DNA of 64,000 nt from Rhizobium sp. CB3090 (GCF_029714285.1 NZ_CP121662.1:1302001-1366000), one strand, 5' to 3'; counted from the first letter of the stretch, positions 10,637 through 22,827 are shown. Notes: generated by a model from the sequence alone, not told the origin. Translations and numbers: made by a program.

Positions 10637-11128
10637 TCAATAGGTTGATTCCTTTCTCGAACTCCTGTGCCTATGTTCGAGCAAGGTGCGATCGTTTGCG
10701 ATCTGCCTCAGCATGCTGTGCCCAGCCAGAATCATTTCGAAGAGGAAGGCCACAAAAGCGCCCATGAGCGCGATGACGGCAAGGCCGAAGAACCAGAGCA
10801 GCATCTGCTCGCGGAATTGCTGGCGAATCGCTCCGCTCATGAGGCCGAGCGTCGCAAGGCATGTGCACACACCGGATGCCGTGCCGAGCAGGACAGCAAT
10901 CTCGAGCGCCAATGTTCGCCGCCGCAGATAGTAGAGTTGCAGCAATCGCGTTTCATCCGGGTCCTCCGAGGTCACCCGTTCGAAAAGGCTGTTGACCCGG
11001 TCGGAGACGCGAGCGAGCCTGGCCGAGAAGACATTCAGACACCCGGCAGTGCCGGCCAGCAAAAAGACCGGCGTCAGCGCTATTTGAATAACGTGTGCGG
11101 CAGCAGACGTTAGCTGGTCGTTCAGCAC
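10637..11128 (-). CDS. DUF2721 family membrane protein
   Basis: The 163-residue protein matches the DUF2721 pattern: an N-terminal segment (VIQIALTPVFLLAGTAGCLNVF), a conserved polar stretch (RLARVSDRVNSL and YYLRRRTLALEIAV), then two further hydrophobic segments in the second half. Three membrane spans are likely. No biochemical function is known for the family. It lies on the minus strand 106 bases after the MscS-type gene and may be co-transcribed with it; the two share an envelope theme. The ATG at 11128 is preceded on its strand by AAGGAGATC, a strong ribosome site. Confidence 0.85.
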   Translation of the reverse strand: MLNDQLTSAAAHVIQIALTPVFLLAGTAGCLNVFSARLARVSDRVNSLFERVTSEDPDETRLLQLYYLRRRTLALEIAVLLGTASGVCTCLATLGLMSGAIRQQFREQMLLWFFGLAVIALMGAFVAFLFEMILAGHSMLRQIANDRTLLEHRHRSSRKESTY

Positions 11129-11234
11129 GCTTGATCTCCTTCCTATCCAACGTTGTCCGCTATCAGGTTCGGGGAGTTGCTTCGCCGAGGAAGCGCCTCA
11201 GTGTGAGCGAGGGGGCCGATCTCACGCGAATGTT

Positions 11235-13268
11235 TCACGTCGGTGGCGCCGGCGATTGTGGCATCTGTTCAGCGGTTCTCTTTTTGTGCATCGTCAAAGC
11301 GGCGGCAGCGACGTCGGATTTCTCCTCCCCGCCCACTTGGACAGTCGGCTGAGCGAATTCGATACCGTTTTCCATGAAGGCGTCGCGGATCATGGTATAG
11401 GCTTGCCGCCGGATGTAGGTTTGCCGACCGGGAAGGACGGTGAAGGCAAAGCTCAGTTCGATACCGAAGTCGCCGATCTGTTCGACGCCCTTCATTTTCA
11501 GGGTCTCGAGGATTTGCGGCCCGATTTCCGGATCTTCCTTCAGCTGCTCTCCGATTTGCTTCGCGATCTTTTTCGCCTTGGCCACGTCGGTGTTGAAGGG
11601 AACCCGCAGCAGGAATTTGTCGATCGCCCAGTCGCGGCTCATGTTCTGAACGGCGCCCAGTTCGCCGAATGGAACCGTGAACACCGGACCGCGATGATGC
11701 CGAAGCCTGACGGAACGCAGGCTGAAGGATTCCACCGTTCCCTTGTAACTGCCGCTCTGAATGTATTCGCCAACACGGAAGGCATCGTCCATGAGGTAGA
11801 AAATGCCGCTGACGATATCCTTGACGAGCGTTTGCGAGCCGAAGCCTATCGCAACGCCGAATATTCCGGCGCCTGCAATCAGTGGTCCGATCTGCACGCC
11901 CATTTCGGACAGCACGGTAAGGACGGCGGCCGCGATGACGATGGCTGCAAGCGCGTTGCGAAAGATCGGCAGCAGGGTGCGAAGACGGCCCGCGCGCGCG
12001 GCTTCCGCCGACAGCGAGGATGCGTCGTGATCGGCAACACTCAATCTCTCGTCAATGAATGCCTTCGACAATTGCCAGCAGAGATCGGCTAAGATCAGGA
12101 TGACGACGCTCTTCAGCGCACCGCGAACGGCGGCGTCGATTGCCGGATTTTCTCGAGCGAGAATGTTGGGATCATAGTGCCAGATGACTGTGATCCAGGC
12201 GACCGCGGCTGCGATGACGATCGCCCGCGCGCCGCGAACGGCCAGCACCATGCGGGCGCTGTTCTTGTTGTCGCCGGGCCATCGTCCCTTAGCGAATGCC
12301 TCTGCTGTTCGTCCAACCGCGGACAGCAGTCCCGGAAGAATAACGGCATAGACGCCAAGCCAGAAAAGGCCGAGGAAGTTGGCCACCCAGAGAAGCCAGA
12401 GGCAGATTGCGTAGACTGAATAGAGGGTGTTCATAAGCGCAAGCTGTCTGGCGGCTGTTGCATGACCTGGTCGCCGCCATACGGCTTCGAGCGCGATCAG
12501 CAACAGGAGAATGGAGAAACCGTGGGAAATGACGGTGCCGACATCTCGGTCGATGGAGAGCGGCTCGGTCAGCGATGTCGTTGCGCCGGCTATGGCCAGA
12601 ACGGCGATGAAGAGACAGGCCCTACGATAGCTGAAAGGCGACAGAGCGCCTGCGTCCCTCGATAGCTTGCAGAAGGCAAACACGAGGCGAGCGGCGATGA
12701 AGGCCAGCAGATAAAACAGGACCACCACATGCAGAAGCGGCGGCCAGTCGATGGCCAGGAAAATGGCGGAGCTGACGAGGGTGAAAGTGATCCATGGCCC
12801 GAATCCCCCGATCGTATGGGCGACAAGAGGATTCTGAAATCGCGCTTTGAGGACGGCTTTTTTGAAAAACCATTCCCCAACAAGACCGACGCAGATCAAT
12901 GCGGTGAGCATGACGAACGCGGGCGCAAAACCGTTCTCCCTTGCTTGCTCGCGCACCCTGCGCGTTGCGTCGGTGAGCTGCACAGTGACATTTGGGATCG
13001 CTGCCCGCAGCGCCTGATATCGCGCCCGCGTGCGAGCCTCTCCGGTTTCGATCAATGTCGCCGTCGCTGTAGCTGCGGCTGGCTGCTCAGCCGCCTGCCG
13101 CTTTTCCAGCCACTGGCGCAGCTCCGGATCATTCATCAAGCGAAGCAATTCGGACACTTTTGCGGGCGGTGCTGCAGGGGTCGTTTCGGCAACCTGCGCC
13201 TGGCACAGTTGCGGCGCGATGGCCACGAATAGGAGAACGAAAGCAGCAGGGATCAATCCACGAAACAT
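11235..13268 (-). CDS. MscS-family mechanosensitive ion channel (large form)
   Basis: The 677-residue protein begins with a signal peptide (hydrophobic core FVLLFVAIAPQL, cleavage probably after CQA), then a periplasmic region and many hydrophobic segments, and ends with an MscS domain. The pore-lining helix and following beta domain are seen in GAGIFGVAIGFGSQTLVKDIVSGIFYL and FTVPFGELGAVQNMSRDWAI. Members open under hypo-osmotic membrane tension to release solutes. The size and extra transmembrane region place it with the larger MscK/YbdG-like proteins rather than minimal MscS. It sits between a lipoprotein hydrolase gene and a DUF2721 gene, all on the minus strand. Confidence 0.9.
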   Translation of the reverse strand: MFRGLIPAAFVLLFVAIAPQLCQAQVAETTPAAPPAKVSELLRLMNDPELRQWLEKRQAAEQPAAATATATLIETGEARTRARYQALRAAIPNVTVQLTDATRRVREQARENGFAPAFVMLTALICVGLVGEWFFKKAVLKARFQNPLVAHTIGGFGPWITFTLVSSAIFLAIDWPPLLHVVVLFYLLAFIAARLVFAFCKLSRDAGALSPFSYRRACLFIAVLAIAGATTSLTEPLSIDRDVGTVISHGFSILLLLIALEAVWRRPGHATAARQLALMNTLYSVYAICLWLLWVANFLGLFWLGVYAVILPGLLSAVGRTAEAFAKGRWPGDNKNSARMVLAVRGARAIVIAAAVAWITVIWHYDPNILARENPAIDAAVRGALKSVVILILADLCWQLSKAFIDERLSVADHDASSLSAEAARAGRLRTLLPIFRNALAAIVIAAAVLTVLSEMGVQIGPLIAGAGIFGVAIGFGSQTLVKDIVSGIFYLMDDAFRVGEYIQSGSYKGTVESFSLRSVRLRHHRGPVFTVPFGELGAVQNMSRDWAIDKFLLRVPFNTDVAKAKKIAKQIGEQLKEDPEIGPQILETLKMKGVEQIGDFGIELSFAFTVLPGRQTYIRRQAYTMIRDAFMENGIEFAQPTVQVGGEEKSDVAAAALTMHKKRTAEQMPQSPAPPT

Positions 13269-13336
13269 TGGGACAACCTCGAAACCGGTTCATTCGTAAG
13301 GGAAGTCATCAATTGCCTCCTGCCGATCTCAGCCGT

Positions 13337-14581
13337 TCAATTCGTTAGCTCACGCTGCTGGGGGTCGCTTTTCAACGTGTCTTCGATATCGGGACCTTTG
13401 GGCTCGGTTGTCTTGCCGTTTTCGATCGCGGTGACGGGTGCAGCCACCGTCTTGGCAGCGACCGTGCCAACGCTCTTGACCGTTCCGGCAATCACAGCGG
13501 TGATGTCGTCGCTCAGCTTTATGTCGGAATCGGTGAGCGGCTGCCCGGCGACCAGGCGGGTGCCGATCAGCTTGACGATCTCCGGGCTTTCCGCGAATTT
13601 TCCGTGATTGAGGCTGTCTCCCGTTTTCACCTTGGTAAGATCGATCGCGGTAATCCCGGCGCGTTCGAGCTTGGTGCGATAGGGTTCGTCGGCCGGATTG
13701 ATGGCGCCCAGGCGATAGACATCGCCCGATATCAGCCGGGAGACCGCCAGCGCCCGGTCGTCCTGGGAAACGAAGATCGTGAACTTTGGCCGCGGCGCAC
13801 CCATCTCAACGAACTGTTTCGCGAAAACGTCGATGTCGATATCCGGCGATGCCAGGATGACGTTGCGGATCTTCGGGTTCACGCGGCCGTCCCGGATGCC
13901 CATCTGGCGCAACGCCTCCATGGCGAGCCAGGTGCCCATGGAGTGCGCCATGATGGTGATGTCTTTGACATCGGGATCGCTTGACAGGGTTCGAAGGGCT
14001 GTCTCAAGCGCCGTTCGCGAATAATTCGTGCTCTCTTTATCATAGTTATAATCGAGAAGCCTGGCGCGTGACGGCCAGGTAAAGAGCATCGGCGTCACAT
14101 GGGCGTCTGAATCGTGCACGATCTGCGCGAGCCTGAAGACGGAATCCTCGTATCTGTTGTTGAAGCCATGAACGAAGACCAGCACCTTTCCGTCGACGGT
14201 ATGCTGGCTGAACCAAGCGCGACCTTCCGCGATGGAATGCAGTTCGTGAACCCGGGTTACCGCAAAGTCCGTCTTTGGATCCGGCGGCAATTTCTTCGGC
14301 CATTGCAGGGTTCCGGGTTTGCGATTCGGTGGTATCGAGATAGCGATGTCGGTCAGATATGGCCGCGGGCTCCGCTCGCCGGAAAAAAGCGTATTCGGAT
14401 CACCCGACGGCGCGCGGCTGGTCGCAACCAGCATGTCAACGGTGGAGCTGTGTGGAATGGCGGTCGACAATGCGACCGGCTTCATAACTCCCTTGGCATG
14501 CCCGGCGCATCCCGCCATGGCAAGGCCAAGACATGCCACTAGCCACAACACCGCGCGTATGGGCGCCCCCTCGACGGACAT
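13337..14581 (-). CDS. Lipoprotein alpha/beta hydrolase (DUF900 family)
   Basis: The predicted start at 14581 (MSVEGAPIRAVLWLVACLG) gives a lipoprotein signal with lipobox LAMAGC, so the protein is probably anchored to a membrane after processing. The central DUF900-type hydrolase fold is shown by VLVFVHGFNNRYEDSVFRLA (oxyanion region) and ITIMAHSMGTWLAMEAL (nucleophile Ser in AHSMG), followed by ASPDIDIDVFAKQF with a possible acidic residue. The last 100 residues are low-complexity and hydrophilic. The substrate is unknown. The frame stays open 54 codons further upstream, but that extension is not lipoprotein-like and looks non-coding. About 414 residues. Confidence 0.85.
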   Translation of the reverse strand: MSVEGAPIRAVLWLVACLGLAMAGCAGHAKGVMKPVALSTAIPHSSTVDMLVATSRAPSGDPNTLFSGERSPRPYLTDIAISIPPNRKPGTLQWPKKLPPDPKTDFAVTRVHELHSIAEGRAWFSQHTVDGKVLVFVHGFNNRYEDSVFRLAQIVHDSDAHVTPMLFTWPSRARLLDYNYDKESTNYSRTALETALRTLSSDPDVKDITIMAHSMGTWLAMEALRQMGIRDGRVNPKIRNVILASPDIDIDVFAKQFVEMGAPRPKFTIFVSQDDRALAVSRLISGDVYRLGAINPADEPYRTKLERAGITAIDLTKVKTGDSLNHGKFAESPEIVKLIGTRLVAGQPLTDSDIKLSDDITAVIAGTVKSVGTVAAKTVAAPVTAIENGKTTEPKGPDIEDTLKSDPQQRELTN

Positions 14582-15097
14582 CGAACGTATGCCTTCCCCC
14601 AGGCATTCGACAAATCGGACGAAGTACTGCCGTAAAAATCGAAGTAACGGCAGGCCGTCCTTCTGTTTCCGAGATCGGATTGTGAGTTGCGTTAGCTTTG
14701 GACAATCCAAAATGGAAGAATGCGCATTTTTGTTTGCCGCCAATCGGGAATGTCGTCGAGACCACCCTTACCGCGATCATTCCCCTAAGACTGCATCTCA
14801 GTTCCATTATCATATTATGATGATCGAATTATTGCGTTTCCGCAAGCAAGAGTTCTACCCTGCAATATACCTCATTACGCTAAGTTGGCGAAAGATATGG
14901 CTCATCTGGAGTGTGGTCTGCGGCAGGAGGCCTGATCGTCCCTTTCGCCGTTTGATCCCTCATGTTTTCGTTTCTATCTCTCTCATGCGTTTTGATGCGC
15001 TGGGTTCATGCGCTCGCATCGCGTCGTGCAGTGGCGCTTTGATCTTGAATTGAGCGGCGGATGGGCGCAAACCTGCGGACGCATGAAGGGAGAGACC
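14582..15097. other. Gene-free interval upstream of the VOC/kdsA pair
   Basis: This 516-base stretch separates divergent genes and is AT-richer than its surroundings from about 14790 to 14900. Open frames here have no recognisable protein features. The only structure I see is a small perfect palindrome, ATCATA-T-TATGAT, at 14809-14821, which could be a regulator site. Promoters for both flanking genes must lie here, but I could not place them with confidence. Confidence 0.6.
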
Positions 15098-15985
15098 ATG
15101 ACCTCATTGCCACATCCACTCGATCATCTCGTGCTGCCGACAGTCAATATCGACGTGGCGCGGGATTGGCTGGGCAAGCTCGGCTTTACCGTCGCTCCCG
15201 ATGCCCGCCACCCCTTCGGGACGGAGAATGCCTGCGTTTTCTTTTCCGACAACATCTATCTGGAACCCTTGGCTGTTGCGTCCCGGGAGCAATGTCAGGC
15301 GAGCGCGGCGGAAGGCAATGTTTTCGTCGCCCGTGATCAAGCTTACCGTTTTCGCATCGGCAATGAAGGTTTTTCGGCCATCGTTTTCGGCACGGAGGAT
15401 GCGGCCGCCGATGACGAGCGGTTCCGGGCCAACGCAATGTCGGCTGGTGACATGCTGGATTTCGCAAGGCCGATGCGCATGCCGGATGGCTCGGAAGTGA
15501 CGGCAGGTTTCCGACTGGCCTTCGCAGCCGATCTGCGCTCGCCGGATTTCTTCACCTTCTGCTGCCAGCGCATCAATCCGTTGCCGACCGATCGCGGCTC
15601 GTTGGAGCGGCATGCCAATGGCGTGACCGGCATCGCTAAAATTGCCGTATCGACGCTGAATCCGGCTGCTTTTCGTGGCTTTTTCGAGCAGGCGGTGGGT
15701 GGACCAAAGATCACGGATCATTCCTTCGGCCTGACTGTCCATGCGGCCAATGCAAGGATCGAGGTCCTGACCCCGGAAGGCATGGAAGCCTTTTACGATT
15801 TGCCGGTTTCGGCGGAGGATCCCGGCCTTCGCGCGCAAGCAATCCTTTTCAAGACGCGCGATCTTTCCGTGACATCGGCGCATTTGACTGCTAACGGCGT
15901 CACATACACGCGTAAGAACAATCGTATTCTGGCAAAGCCCGCCCCCGGACAGGGCGCGCTGTTCGCCTTCGAGGAGATAGCATGA
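15098..15985 (+). CDS. VOC (glyoxalase-like) family protein
   Basis: The 295-residue protein begins with [26 protein letters not shown], the first beta-alpha-beta module of a vicinal oxygen chelate fold, and has a second related module near [25 protein letters not shown]. It fits the glyoxalase-like domain family of about 300 residues; substrate unknown. ATG 15098 follows GAAGGGAGAG at good spacing and is preferred to upstream in-frame starts. The stop overlaps the kdsA start (ATGA), so the two are translated together; whether the protein has any part in Kdo metabolism is not shown by the sequence. Confidence 0.8.
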   Translation: MTSLPHPLDHLVLPTVNIDVARDWLGKLGFTVAPDARHPFGTENACVFFSDNIYLEPLAVASREQCQASAAEGNVFVARDQAYRFRIGNEGFSAIVFGTEDAAADDERFRANAMSAGDMLDFARPMRMPDGSEVTAGFRLAFAADLRSPDFFTFCCQRINPLPTDRGSLERHANGVTGIAKIAVSTLNPAAFRGFFEQAVGGPKITDHSFGLTVHAANARIEVLTPEGMEAFYDLPVSAEDPGLRAQAILFKTRDLSVTSAHLTANGVTYTRKNNRILAKPAPGQGALFAFEEIA

Positions 15986-16821
15986 GCACCAATTCCGAAA
16001 TCACCGTCGGCGAGGGCGCATCCAAGGTTCTGTTTTCCAATAACGCTAAGCTGTCGCTGATTGCCGGCCCCTGTCAGATGGAAAGCCGAGATCACGCCTT
16101 CATGATCGCCGGCGTATTGAAGGAACTTTGCGACAAGCTCGGTATCGGCCTTGTCTACAAGTCGTCCTTCGACAAGGCTAACCGCACGTCGCTCTCGGGC
16201 AAGCGCGGCATTGGGCTGGAAATGGCGCTGGAAGTCTTTGCCGATCTGAAAAAGGAATACGGCTTTCCAGTTTTGACTGACATTCATACGGAAGAGCAGT
16301 GCGCCATCGTTGCCAAGACGGTCGATATTCTGCAGATCCCGGCTTTCCTGTCGCGCCAGACAGACCTTCTTGTCGCAGCCGCCAAGACCGGCCGCGTTAT
16401 CAACGTCAAGAAAGGCCAGTTCCTTGCGCCTTGGGACATGAAGAACGTGCTCGCTAAGCTGAATGACAGCGGCAACCCGAATATCCTGCTCTGCGAGCGC
16501 GGCGCGTCCTTCGGTTACAATACGCTCGTTTCCGACATGCGCTCGCTGCCGATCATGGCAGCAATGGGCGCACCGGTGATTTTCGATGCGACGCATTCGG
16601 TACAGCAGCCGGGTGGGCAAGGAGGTTCGACCGGCGGAGACCGCCGATTTGTCGAAACCCTGGCACGCGCAGCGGTCGCTGTCGGCGTCGCCGGCGTCTT
16701 CGTCGAAACACATGAGGATCCCGACAATGCGCCGTCCGATGGTCCGAACATGGTGTACCTGAAGGACATGCCGCGGCTTATCGAGAAGCTCCTGGCTTTT
16801 GACGCGATCGCCAAGGCCTGA
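15982..16821 (+). CDS. kdsA: 3-deoxy-8-phosphooctulonate synthase (Kdo-8-P synthase)
   Basis: KdsA condenses phosphoenolpyruvate with arabinose 5-phosphate to make Kdo 8-phosphate for the LPS inner core. The 279-residue protein shows [56 protein letters not shown] and [21 protein letters not shown], all family signatures. It overlaps the VOC gene by four bases and lies 149 bases before eno, the order common in rhizobia; enolase supplies the PEP substrate. Confidence 0.97.
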   Translation: MSTNSEITVGEGASKVLFSNNAKLSLIAGPCQMESRDHAFMIAGVLKELCDKLGIGLVYKSSFDKANRTSLSGKRGIGLEMALEVFADLKKEYGFPVLTDIHTEEQCAIVAKTVDILQIPAFLSRQTDLLVAAAKTGRVINVKKGQFLAPWDMKNVLAKLNDSGNPNILLCERGASFGYNTLVSDMRSLPIMAAMGAPVIFDATHSVQQPGGQGGSTGGDRRFVETLARAAVAVGVAGVFVETHEDPDNAPSDGPNMVYLKDMPRLIEKLLAFDAIAKA

Positions 16822-16874
16822 GAAATGGGAGGCGGTCAACAGGCTGACATGAACTTGCGCTACGCGGCCTGTAG

Positions 16875-18245
<1,371 letters not shown>

Positions 18246-18345
18246 TAGTGCATACCTCTGAAAATCCGCGGAATTTTCGGAAAGGCCTAATCGGCGTCGG
18301 ATAGCGATCCGAGTCTCCTTATAGGCCAACAATTTCCAGATCTTG

Positions 18346-18371
18346 AACCGCGCCTCCGGGCGCGGTTTTTT
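18346..18371 (+). terminator. Rho-independent terminator after eno
   Basis: AACCGCGCC and GGCGCGGTT form a nine-base-pair stem around TCCG, followed by a run of T. It lies 101 bases after the eno stop. Confidence 0.92.
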
Positions 18372-18527
18372 GTTGGGAAAATGGCAGAGTCAACGGATGA
18401 TTAATCTCTGGCGGCTAGTGTTCTCATGGATGTTTGATTTAGCGTGATCTTATCGGAAACCATTTCGCAGTCCGTCGTGCGGCTGGGTTCAAGATCATTC
18501 TCGGCAGAGCGTTTTGAGCGAGCGAGT

Positions 18528-18839
18528 ATGTGGACAAAATATCATAAGAAGAGAAAGTTCGGTCGTTTCGTTCTTCCCGCCATCACTGTCGCCTTCGTGA
18601 GCTATTTCGGCTATCACTGCGTTCACGGCGATTACGGTCTGAAGGCGACCGAAGTCTTTGAGAAGCTGCGCGTCGATCGCAGCAAGGAACTCGCCGATCT
18701 CGTCGCCAAGCGCGAACACCTTGAAAAGGAAGTAGCTTTGCTCAGCGATGGTTCGCTGGACAAGGATATGCTCGACCAATATGCGCGCTATCAACTGACC
18801 TACTCCAAGGCCGACGAGATCGTGATCTTCAACAAATAG
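18528..18839 (+). CDS. FtsB-like septum formation initiator family protein
   Basis: The 103-residue protein has a basic N terminus (KYHKKRKFGRF), one membrane segment (residues about 14-32), then a coiled coil (LADLVAKREHLEKEVALL), the layout of FtsB/DivIC, which links FtsL and FtsQ in the cell-division complex. The C-terminal part (DMLDQYARYQLTYSKADEIVIF) also follows the family pattern. In rhizobia a gene of this type regularly lies between eno and pdhA. ATG 18528 is chosen because the 28 upstream in-frame codons show no conserved features; the SD site before it (GAGCGAG) is weak. Confidence 0.85.
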   Translation: MWTKYHKKRKFGRFVLPAITVAFVSYFGYHCVHGDYGLKATEVFEKLRVDRSKELADLVAKREHLEKEVALLSDGSLDKDMLDQYARYQLTYSKADEIVIFNK

Positions 18840-18924
18840 TCGTAATTAACCGATTTTCGGTTAATTGCCTTTTTTATAATCATATCAATCGCTTGCGAAG
18901 AATATGAGCCATGCAATTATAGCA

Positions 18925-18953
18925 TTGCTGTGGCGAGCAATCTTCCCTATGTT
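18925..18953 (+). promoter_or_regulatory. Possible promoter of the pdh genes
   Basis: TTGCTG (18925-18930) and TATGTT (18948-18953) are 17 bases apart, and lie 44 bases before the pdhA start codon. This is a plausible sigma-70 type promoter. Confidence 0.45.
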
Positions 18954-18996
18954 ACGCGGCACTACATGACGAGGCCACTCACATAGGGAGAGTTGA

Positions 18997-20040
18997 ATGG
19001 CGCCGCGAAAATCCGCGTCCGTTTCCAGCCGCAAGACAACATCCAAGCCTGCCAAAGATACCAATGGCGGTGCGATCGCGGAGTTCGACCGCGATGCGGA
19101 GCTCAAAGCCTATCGTGAGATGCTCCTGATCCGCCGCTTCGAAGAGAAAGCCGGCCAGCTCTACGGCATGGGCTTCATCGGCGGCTTCTGTCACCTCTAC
19201 ATTGGCCAGGAAGCTGTCGTCGTCGGCATGCAACTGGCGCTGAAGGAAGGCGATCAGGTCATCACCGGCTACCGCGACCACGGCCATATGCTGGCGACCG
19301 GCATGAGCGCCCGTGGCGTCATGGCCGAGCTCACCGGACGCCGGGGCGGCTATTCCCGAGGGAAGGGCGGCTCCATGCATATGTTCTCCAAGGAGAAGAA
19401 CTTCTACGGCGGGCACGGTATCGTCGGCGCGCAGGTCTCGCTCGGCACCGGTCTCGGCTTCGCCAACTGGTATCGCGGCAATGACAATGTCAGCGTCGCC
19501 TATTTCGGCGATGGCGCCGCCAACCAGGGCCAGGTCTCCGAAAGCTTCAACATGGCGCAGCTCTGGAAGCTGCCGGTGATCTACGTGATCGAGAACAACC
19601 GTTATGCCATGGGCACGTCGACGGCCCGCGCAACCGCGCAGGCCGACTTCTCCAAGCGCGGCTCCTCCTTCGGCATTCCCGGCATTCAGGTCGATGGCAT
19701 GGATGTCCGCGCCGTCAAGGCTGCCGCCGACGAAGCTGTCGAATATTGCCGCTCCGGCAAGGGTCCGATCATCCTGGAAATGCTGACCTATCGCTACCGC
19801 GGCCATTCCATGTCGGACCCGGCCAAGTATCGTTCCAAGGACGAAGTGCAGAAGATGCGCTCCGAGCATGACCCGATCGAGCAGGTTCGTGCCCGCCTTC
19901 TGGAAAAGGGCTGGGCGTCGGAAGACGAGCTGAAGGCGATAGACAAGGATGTCCGCGACATCGTCGCCGACAGCGCCGATTTCGCCCAGAACGATCCGGA
20001 GCCGGATGCATCCGAGCTCTACACTGACATTCTGCTCTAA
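18997..20040 (+). CDS. pdhA: Pyruvate dehydrogenase E1 component, alpha subunit
   Basis: With PdhB this subunit forms the thiamine diphosphate enzyme that decarboxylates pyruvate and passes the acetyl group to the lipoyl arm. The 347-residue protein shows [39 protein letters not shown] and the ThDP motif [15 protein letters not shown], followed by [15 protein letters not shown] with the regulatory-loop region. The first 25 residues are Ser/Lys rich. A GGGAG ribosome site precedes the ATG. It is the first gene of the pdhA-pdhB-pdhC set, with 17 bases to pdhB. Confidence 0.97.
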   Translation: MAPRKSASVSSRKTTSKPAKDTNGGAIAEFDRDAELKAYREMLLIRRFEEKAGQLYGMGFIGGFCHLYIGQEAVVVGMQLALKEGDQVITGYRDHGHMLATGMSARGVMAELTGRRGGYSRGKGGSMHMFSKEKNFYGGHGIVGAQVSLGTGLGFANWYRGNDNVSVAYFGDGAANQGQVSESFNMAQLWKLPVIYVIENNRYAMGTSTARATAQADFSKRGSSFGIPGIQVDGMDVRAVKAAADEAVEYCRSGKGPIILEMLTYRYRGHSMSDPAKYRSKDEVQKMRSEHDPIEQVRARLLEKGWASEDELKAIDKDVRDIVADSADFAQNDPEPDASELYTDILL

Positions 20041-20057
20041 TCGGGGAGGGACGATCC

Positions 20058-21455
20058 ATGCCCATCGATATTCTTATGCCCGCCCTGTCTCCGACGATGG
20101 AAGAGGGCACTCTTTCCAAATGGCTCAAGCAGGAAGGCGACAAGGTTACTTCCGGTGACGTGATTGCCGAGATCGAGACCGACAAGGCCACCATGGAAGT
20201 GGAAGCCGTCGACGAAGGCGTCATCGGCAAGCTGCTGGTTCCGGCCGGTACGGAGAACGTCAAGGTCAACGCCAAGATCGCCGTGCTGCTGCAGGATGGC
20301 GAATCGGCCGATGCGATTTCGGCTGCTCCGGCTGCCGCCCAGCCGGCTCCCGTCGCTGCTCCCCAGGTCGCCCAGGAAGAGAAGCCGACAAATACCGGCT
20401 CTGCTGCCGCACCGGTTCCGGCCGAGCCGAAGGCATCCGTTCCGAACGATCCGGAAATCCCCGCAGGCACCGAAATGGTCTCCATGACGGTGCGTGAGGC
20501 GCTGCGCGATGCGATGGCCGAAGAAATGCGCGCCAATGCGGACGTGTTCGTCATGGGCGAAGAAGTCGCCGAATATCAGGGTGCCTACAAGGTTACCCAG
20601 GGCCTGCTGCAGGAATTCGGTCCCCGCCGCGTTGTCGACACCCCGATTACCGAGCATGGTTTTGCCGGCGTCGGCGTCGGTGCCGCCATGGCCGGTCTTC
20701 GTCCGATCGTCGAATTCATGACCTTCAACTTCGCAATGCAGGCGATCGACCAGATCATCAATTCCGCCGCCAAGACGCTTTATATGTCCGGCGGCCAGAT
20801 GGGCGCTCCGATCGTCTTCCGCGGACCGAACGGCGCGGCTGCTCGCGTCGCCGCCCAGCACAGCCAGGACTATGCTGCCTGGTACAGCCATATTCCGGGC
20901 CTTAAGGTCGTCATGCCCTATACGGCAGCCGACGCCAAGGGCCTGCTGAAGGCCGCAATCCGCGATCCGAACCCGGTCATCTTCCTTGAAAACGAAATTC
21001 TCTACGGCCAGCACTTCGACGTGCCGAAGCTCGACGACTTCGTTCTGCCGATCGGCAAGGCCCGCATCCATCGTTCCGGCAAGGACGCAACGGTCGTCTC
21101 CTTCGGCATCGGCATGACCTATGCCACCAAGGCGGTTGCCGAGCTGGAAGCCCAGGGCATCGATGTCGAGTTGATCGACCTTCGCACTATCCGCCCGATG
21201 GACCTGCCGACAATCATCGAATCCGTCAAGAAGACGGGTCGCCTGGTGACCGTCGAGGAAGGCTATCCGCAGTCTTCCGTCGGCACGGAAATCGCCACCC
21301 GCGTCATGCAGCAGGCCTTCGATTATCTCGATGCGCCGATCCTGACGATCGCTGGCAAGGATGTGCCCATGCCCTACGCTGCCAATCTCGAGAAGCTGGC
21401 GCTTCCGAATGTCGGCGAAGTGGTCGATGCGGTGAAAGCCGTTTGCTACAAATAA
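20058..21455 (+). CDS. pdhB: Pyruvate dehydrogenase E1 beta subunit with N-terminal lipoyl domain
   Basis: Residues 1-80 form a lipoyl domain ([20 protein letters not shown], lipoylated lysine in [12 protein letters not shown]), followed by an Ala/Pro-rich linker to about residue 135 and then the E1 beta transketolase domain ([40 protein letters not shown]). The fused lipoyl domain is a feature of alphaproteobacterial PDH complexes and is absent from most E1 beta proteins. The 465-residue length fits this fused form. The gene lies 15 bases before pdhC. Confidence 0.97.
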   Translation: MPIDILMPALSPTMEEGTLSKWLKQEGDKVTSGDVIAEIETDKATMEVEAVDEGVIGKLLVPAGTENVKVNAKIAVLLQDGESADAISAAPAAAQPAPVAAPQVAQEEKPTNTGSAAAPVPAEPKASVPNDPEIPAGTEMVSMTVREALRDAMAEEMRANADVFVMGEEVAEYQGAYKVTQGLLQEFGPRRVVDTPITEHGFAGVGVGAAMAGLRPIVEFMTFNFAMQAIDQIINSAAKTLYMSGGQMGAPIVFRGPNGAAARVAAQHSQDYAAWYSHIPGLKVVMPYTAADAKGLLKAAIRDPNPVIFLENEILYGQHFDVPKLDDFVLPIGKARIHRSGKDATVVSFGIGMTYATKAVAELEAQGIDVELIDLRTIRPMDLPTIIESVKKTGRLVTVEEGYPQSSVGTEIATRVMQQAFDYLDAPILTIAGKDVPMPYAANLEKLALPNVGEVVDAVKAVCYK

Positions 21456-21470
21456 GGGGAGGGCTCTTCG

Positions 21471-22823
21471 ATGCCTATCAACATCACTATGCCTGCCCTC
21501 TCGCCGACCATGGAAGAGGGTAACCTCGCCAAGTGGCTGGTCAAGGAAGGCGATAAGATCAAGTCCGGTGACATCATCGCCGAGATCGAGACCGACAAGG
21601 CGACGATGGAAGTCGAAGCCGTCGATGAAGGTACGGTTGCCAAGATCGTCGTTCCTGCTGGCACCGAAGGCGTCAAGGTCAATGCGCTAATCGCGGTTCT
21701 GGCCGGCGAAGGCGAAGATGTCTCCGCCGCTGCCTCGGGCGCTGCCGCTTCGGCTCCAGCACCTGCCGCGCCAGCACCAGCATCGAAAGCGGAAACGGCT
21801 CCGGCTCAATCCGCGCCGGCCGCACAGCCCGCGCCGGTCGTGCCTGCCGCCCTTGCGACGGATGGCCATCGCACCTTCGCCTCGCCGCTCGCTCGCCGTC
21901 TTGCCAAGGAATCCGGCATCGATCTGACTGCGCTCGTCGGCTCCGGCCCGCATGGCCGCGTGGTCAAGAAGGACATCGAGGCTGCCGTTTCCGGCGGTGT
22001 CGCCAAGGCCGCTCCGGCGGCTGCTCCCGCTGCCCAGCCTGCCGCTGCTGCGCAGGCGCCGGCCGCAGCCACTGCGAAGGGCATGTCTGATGATGCCGTT
22101 CTCAAGCTGTTCGAGCCCGGTTCCTACGAGCTCGTGCCGCATGACGGCATGCGCAAGACGATTGCCAAGCGCCTGCAGGAATCCAAGCAGACGATCCCGC
22201 ACTTCTACGTTTCGGTCGATTGCGAACTCGATGCACTGCTGGCGCTCCGCACGCAGCTCAACGATTCGGCTCCGAAGTCGAAGGATGGCGCACCGGCCTA
22301 TAAGCTTTCGGTCAACGACATGGTCATCAAGGCCTTGGCGCTGGCGCTGCGCGACGTTCCGGATGCCAACGTATCCTGGACCGACAGCAACATGGTCAAG
22401 CACAAGCATTCCGATGTCGGCGTTGCCGTTTCCATTCCTGGCGGCCTGATCACGCCGATCATCCGCAGCGCCGAGCTGAAGACGTTGTCTGCCATCTCCA
22501 ACGAGATGAAGGACTATGGAAAGCGCGCCAAGGAACGCAAGCTGAAGCCTGAGGAGTACCAGGGCGGTACGACGGCCGTGTCCAACATGGGCATGATGGG
22601 CGTCAAGAACTTCTCGGCCGTCGTCAACCCGCCGCATGCGACCATTCTGGCCGTCGGCGCGGGCGAGCAGCGTGTGATCGTCAAGAAGGGTGAAATGGCC
22701 ATCGCCACCATGATGAGTGTCACGCTGTCGACCGACCATCGGGCCGTCGACGGTGCGCTCGGTGCCGAGCTGCTGTCAGCCTTCAAGGGCTACATCGAAA
22801 ATCCGATGGGGATGCTCGTCTGA
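21471..22823 (+). CDS. pdhC: Dihydrolipoamide acetyltransferase (PDH E2)
   Basis: The E2 core transfers the acetyl group to CoA. In order the 450-residue protein has one lipoyl domain (residues 1-80, lysine in [11 protein letters not shown]), an Ala/Pro-rich linker, a peripheral-subunit-binding domain ([17 protein letters not shown] with [16 protein letters not shown]), a second linker, and the catalytic domain ending with [16 protein letters not shown], where the His and Asp form the active site. It closes the pdh run; a pair of intergenic palindromes follows the stop. Confidence 0.97.
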   Translation: MPINITMPALSPTMEEGNLAKWLVKEGDKIKSGDIIAEIETDKATMEVEAVDEGTVAKIVVPAGTEGVKVNALIAVLAGEGEDVSAAASGAAASAPAPAAPAPASKAETAPAQSAPAAQPAPVVPAALATDGHRTFASPLARRLAKESGIDLTALVGSGPHGRVVKKDIEAAVSGGVAKAAPAAAPAAQPAAAAQAPAAATAKGMSDDAVLKLFEPGSYELVPHDGMRKTIAKRLQESKQTIPHFYVSVDCELDALLALRTQLNDSAPKSKDGAPAYKLSVNDMVIKALALALRDVPDANVSWTDSNMVKHKHSDVGVAVSIPGGLITPIIRSAELKTLSAISNEMKDYGKRAKERKLKPEEYQGGTTAVSNMGMMGVKNFSAVVNPPHATILAVGAGEQRVIVKKGEMAIATMMSVTLSTDHRAVDGALGAELLSAFKGYIENPMGMLV

Positions 22824-22827
22824 GCTT

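Noticed and set aside
14319..15053. Open frame of 244 codons between the lipoprotein hydrolase and VOC genes
   Set aside because: Overlaps the hydrolase gene and shows no domain, a biased composition and no convincing ribosome site.
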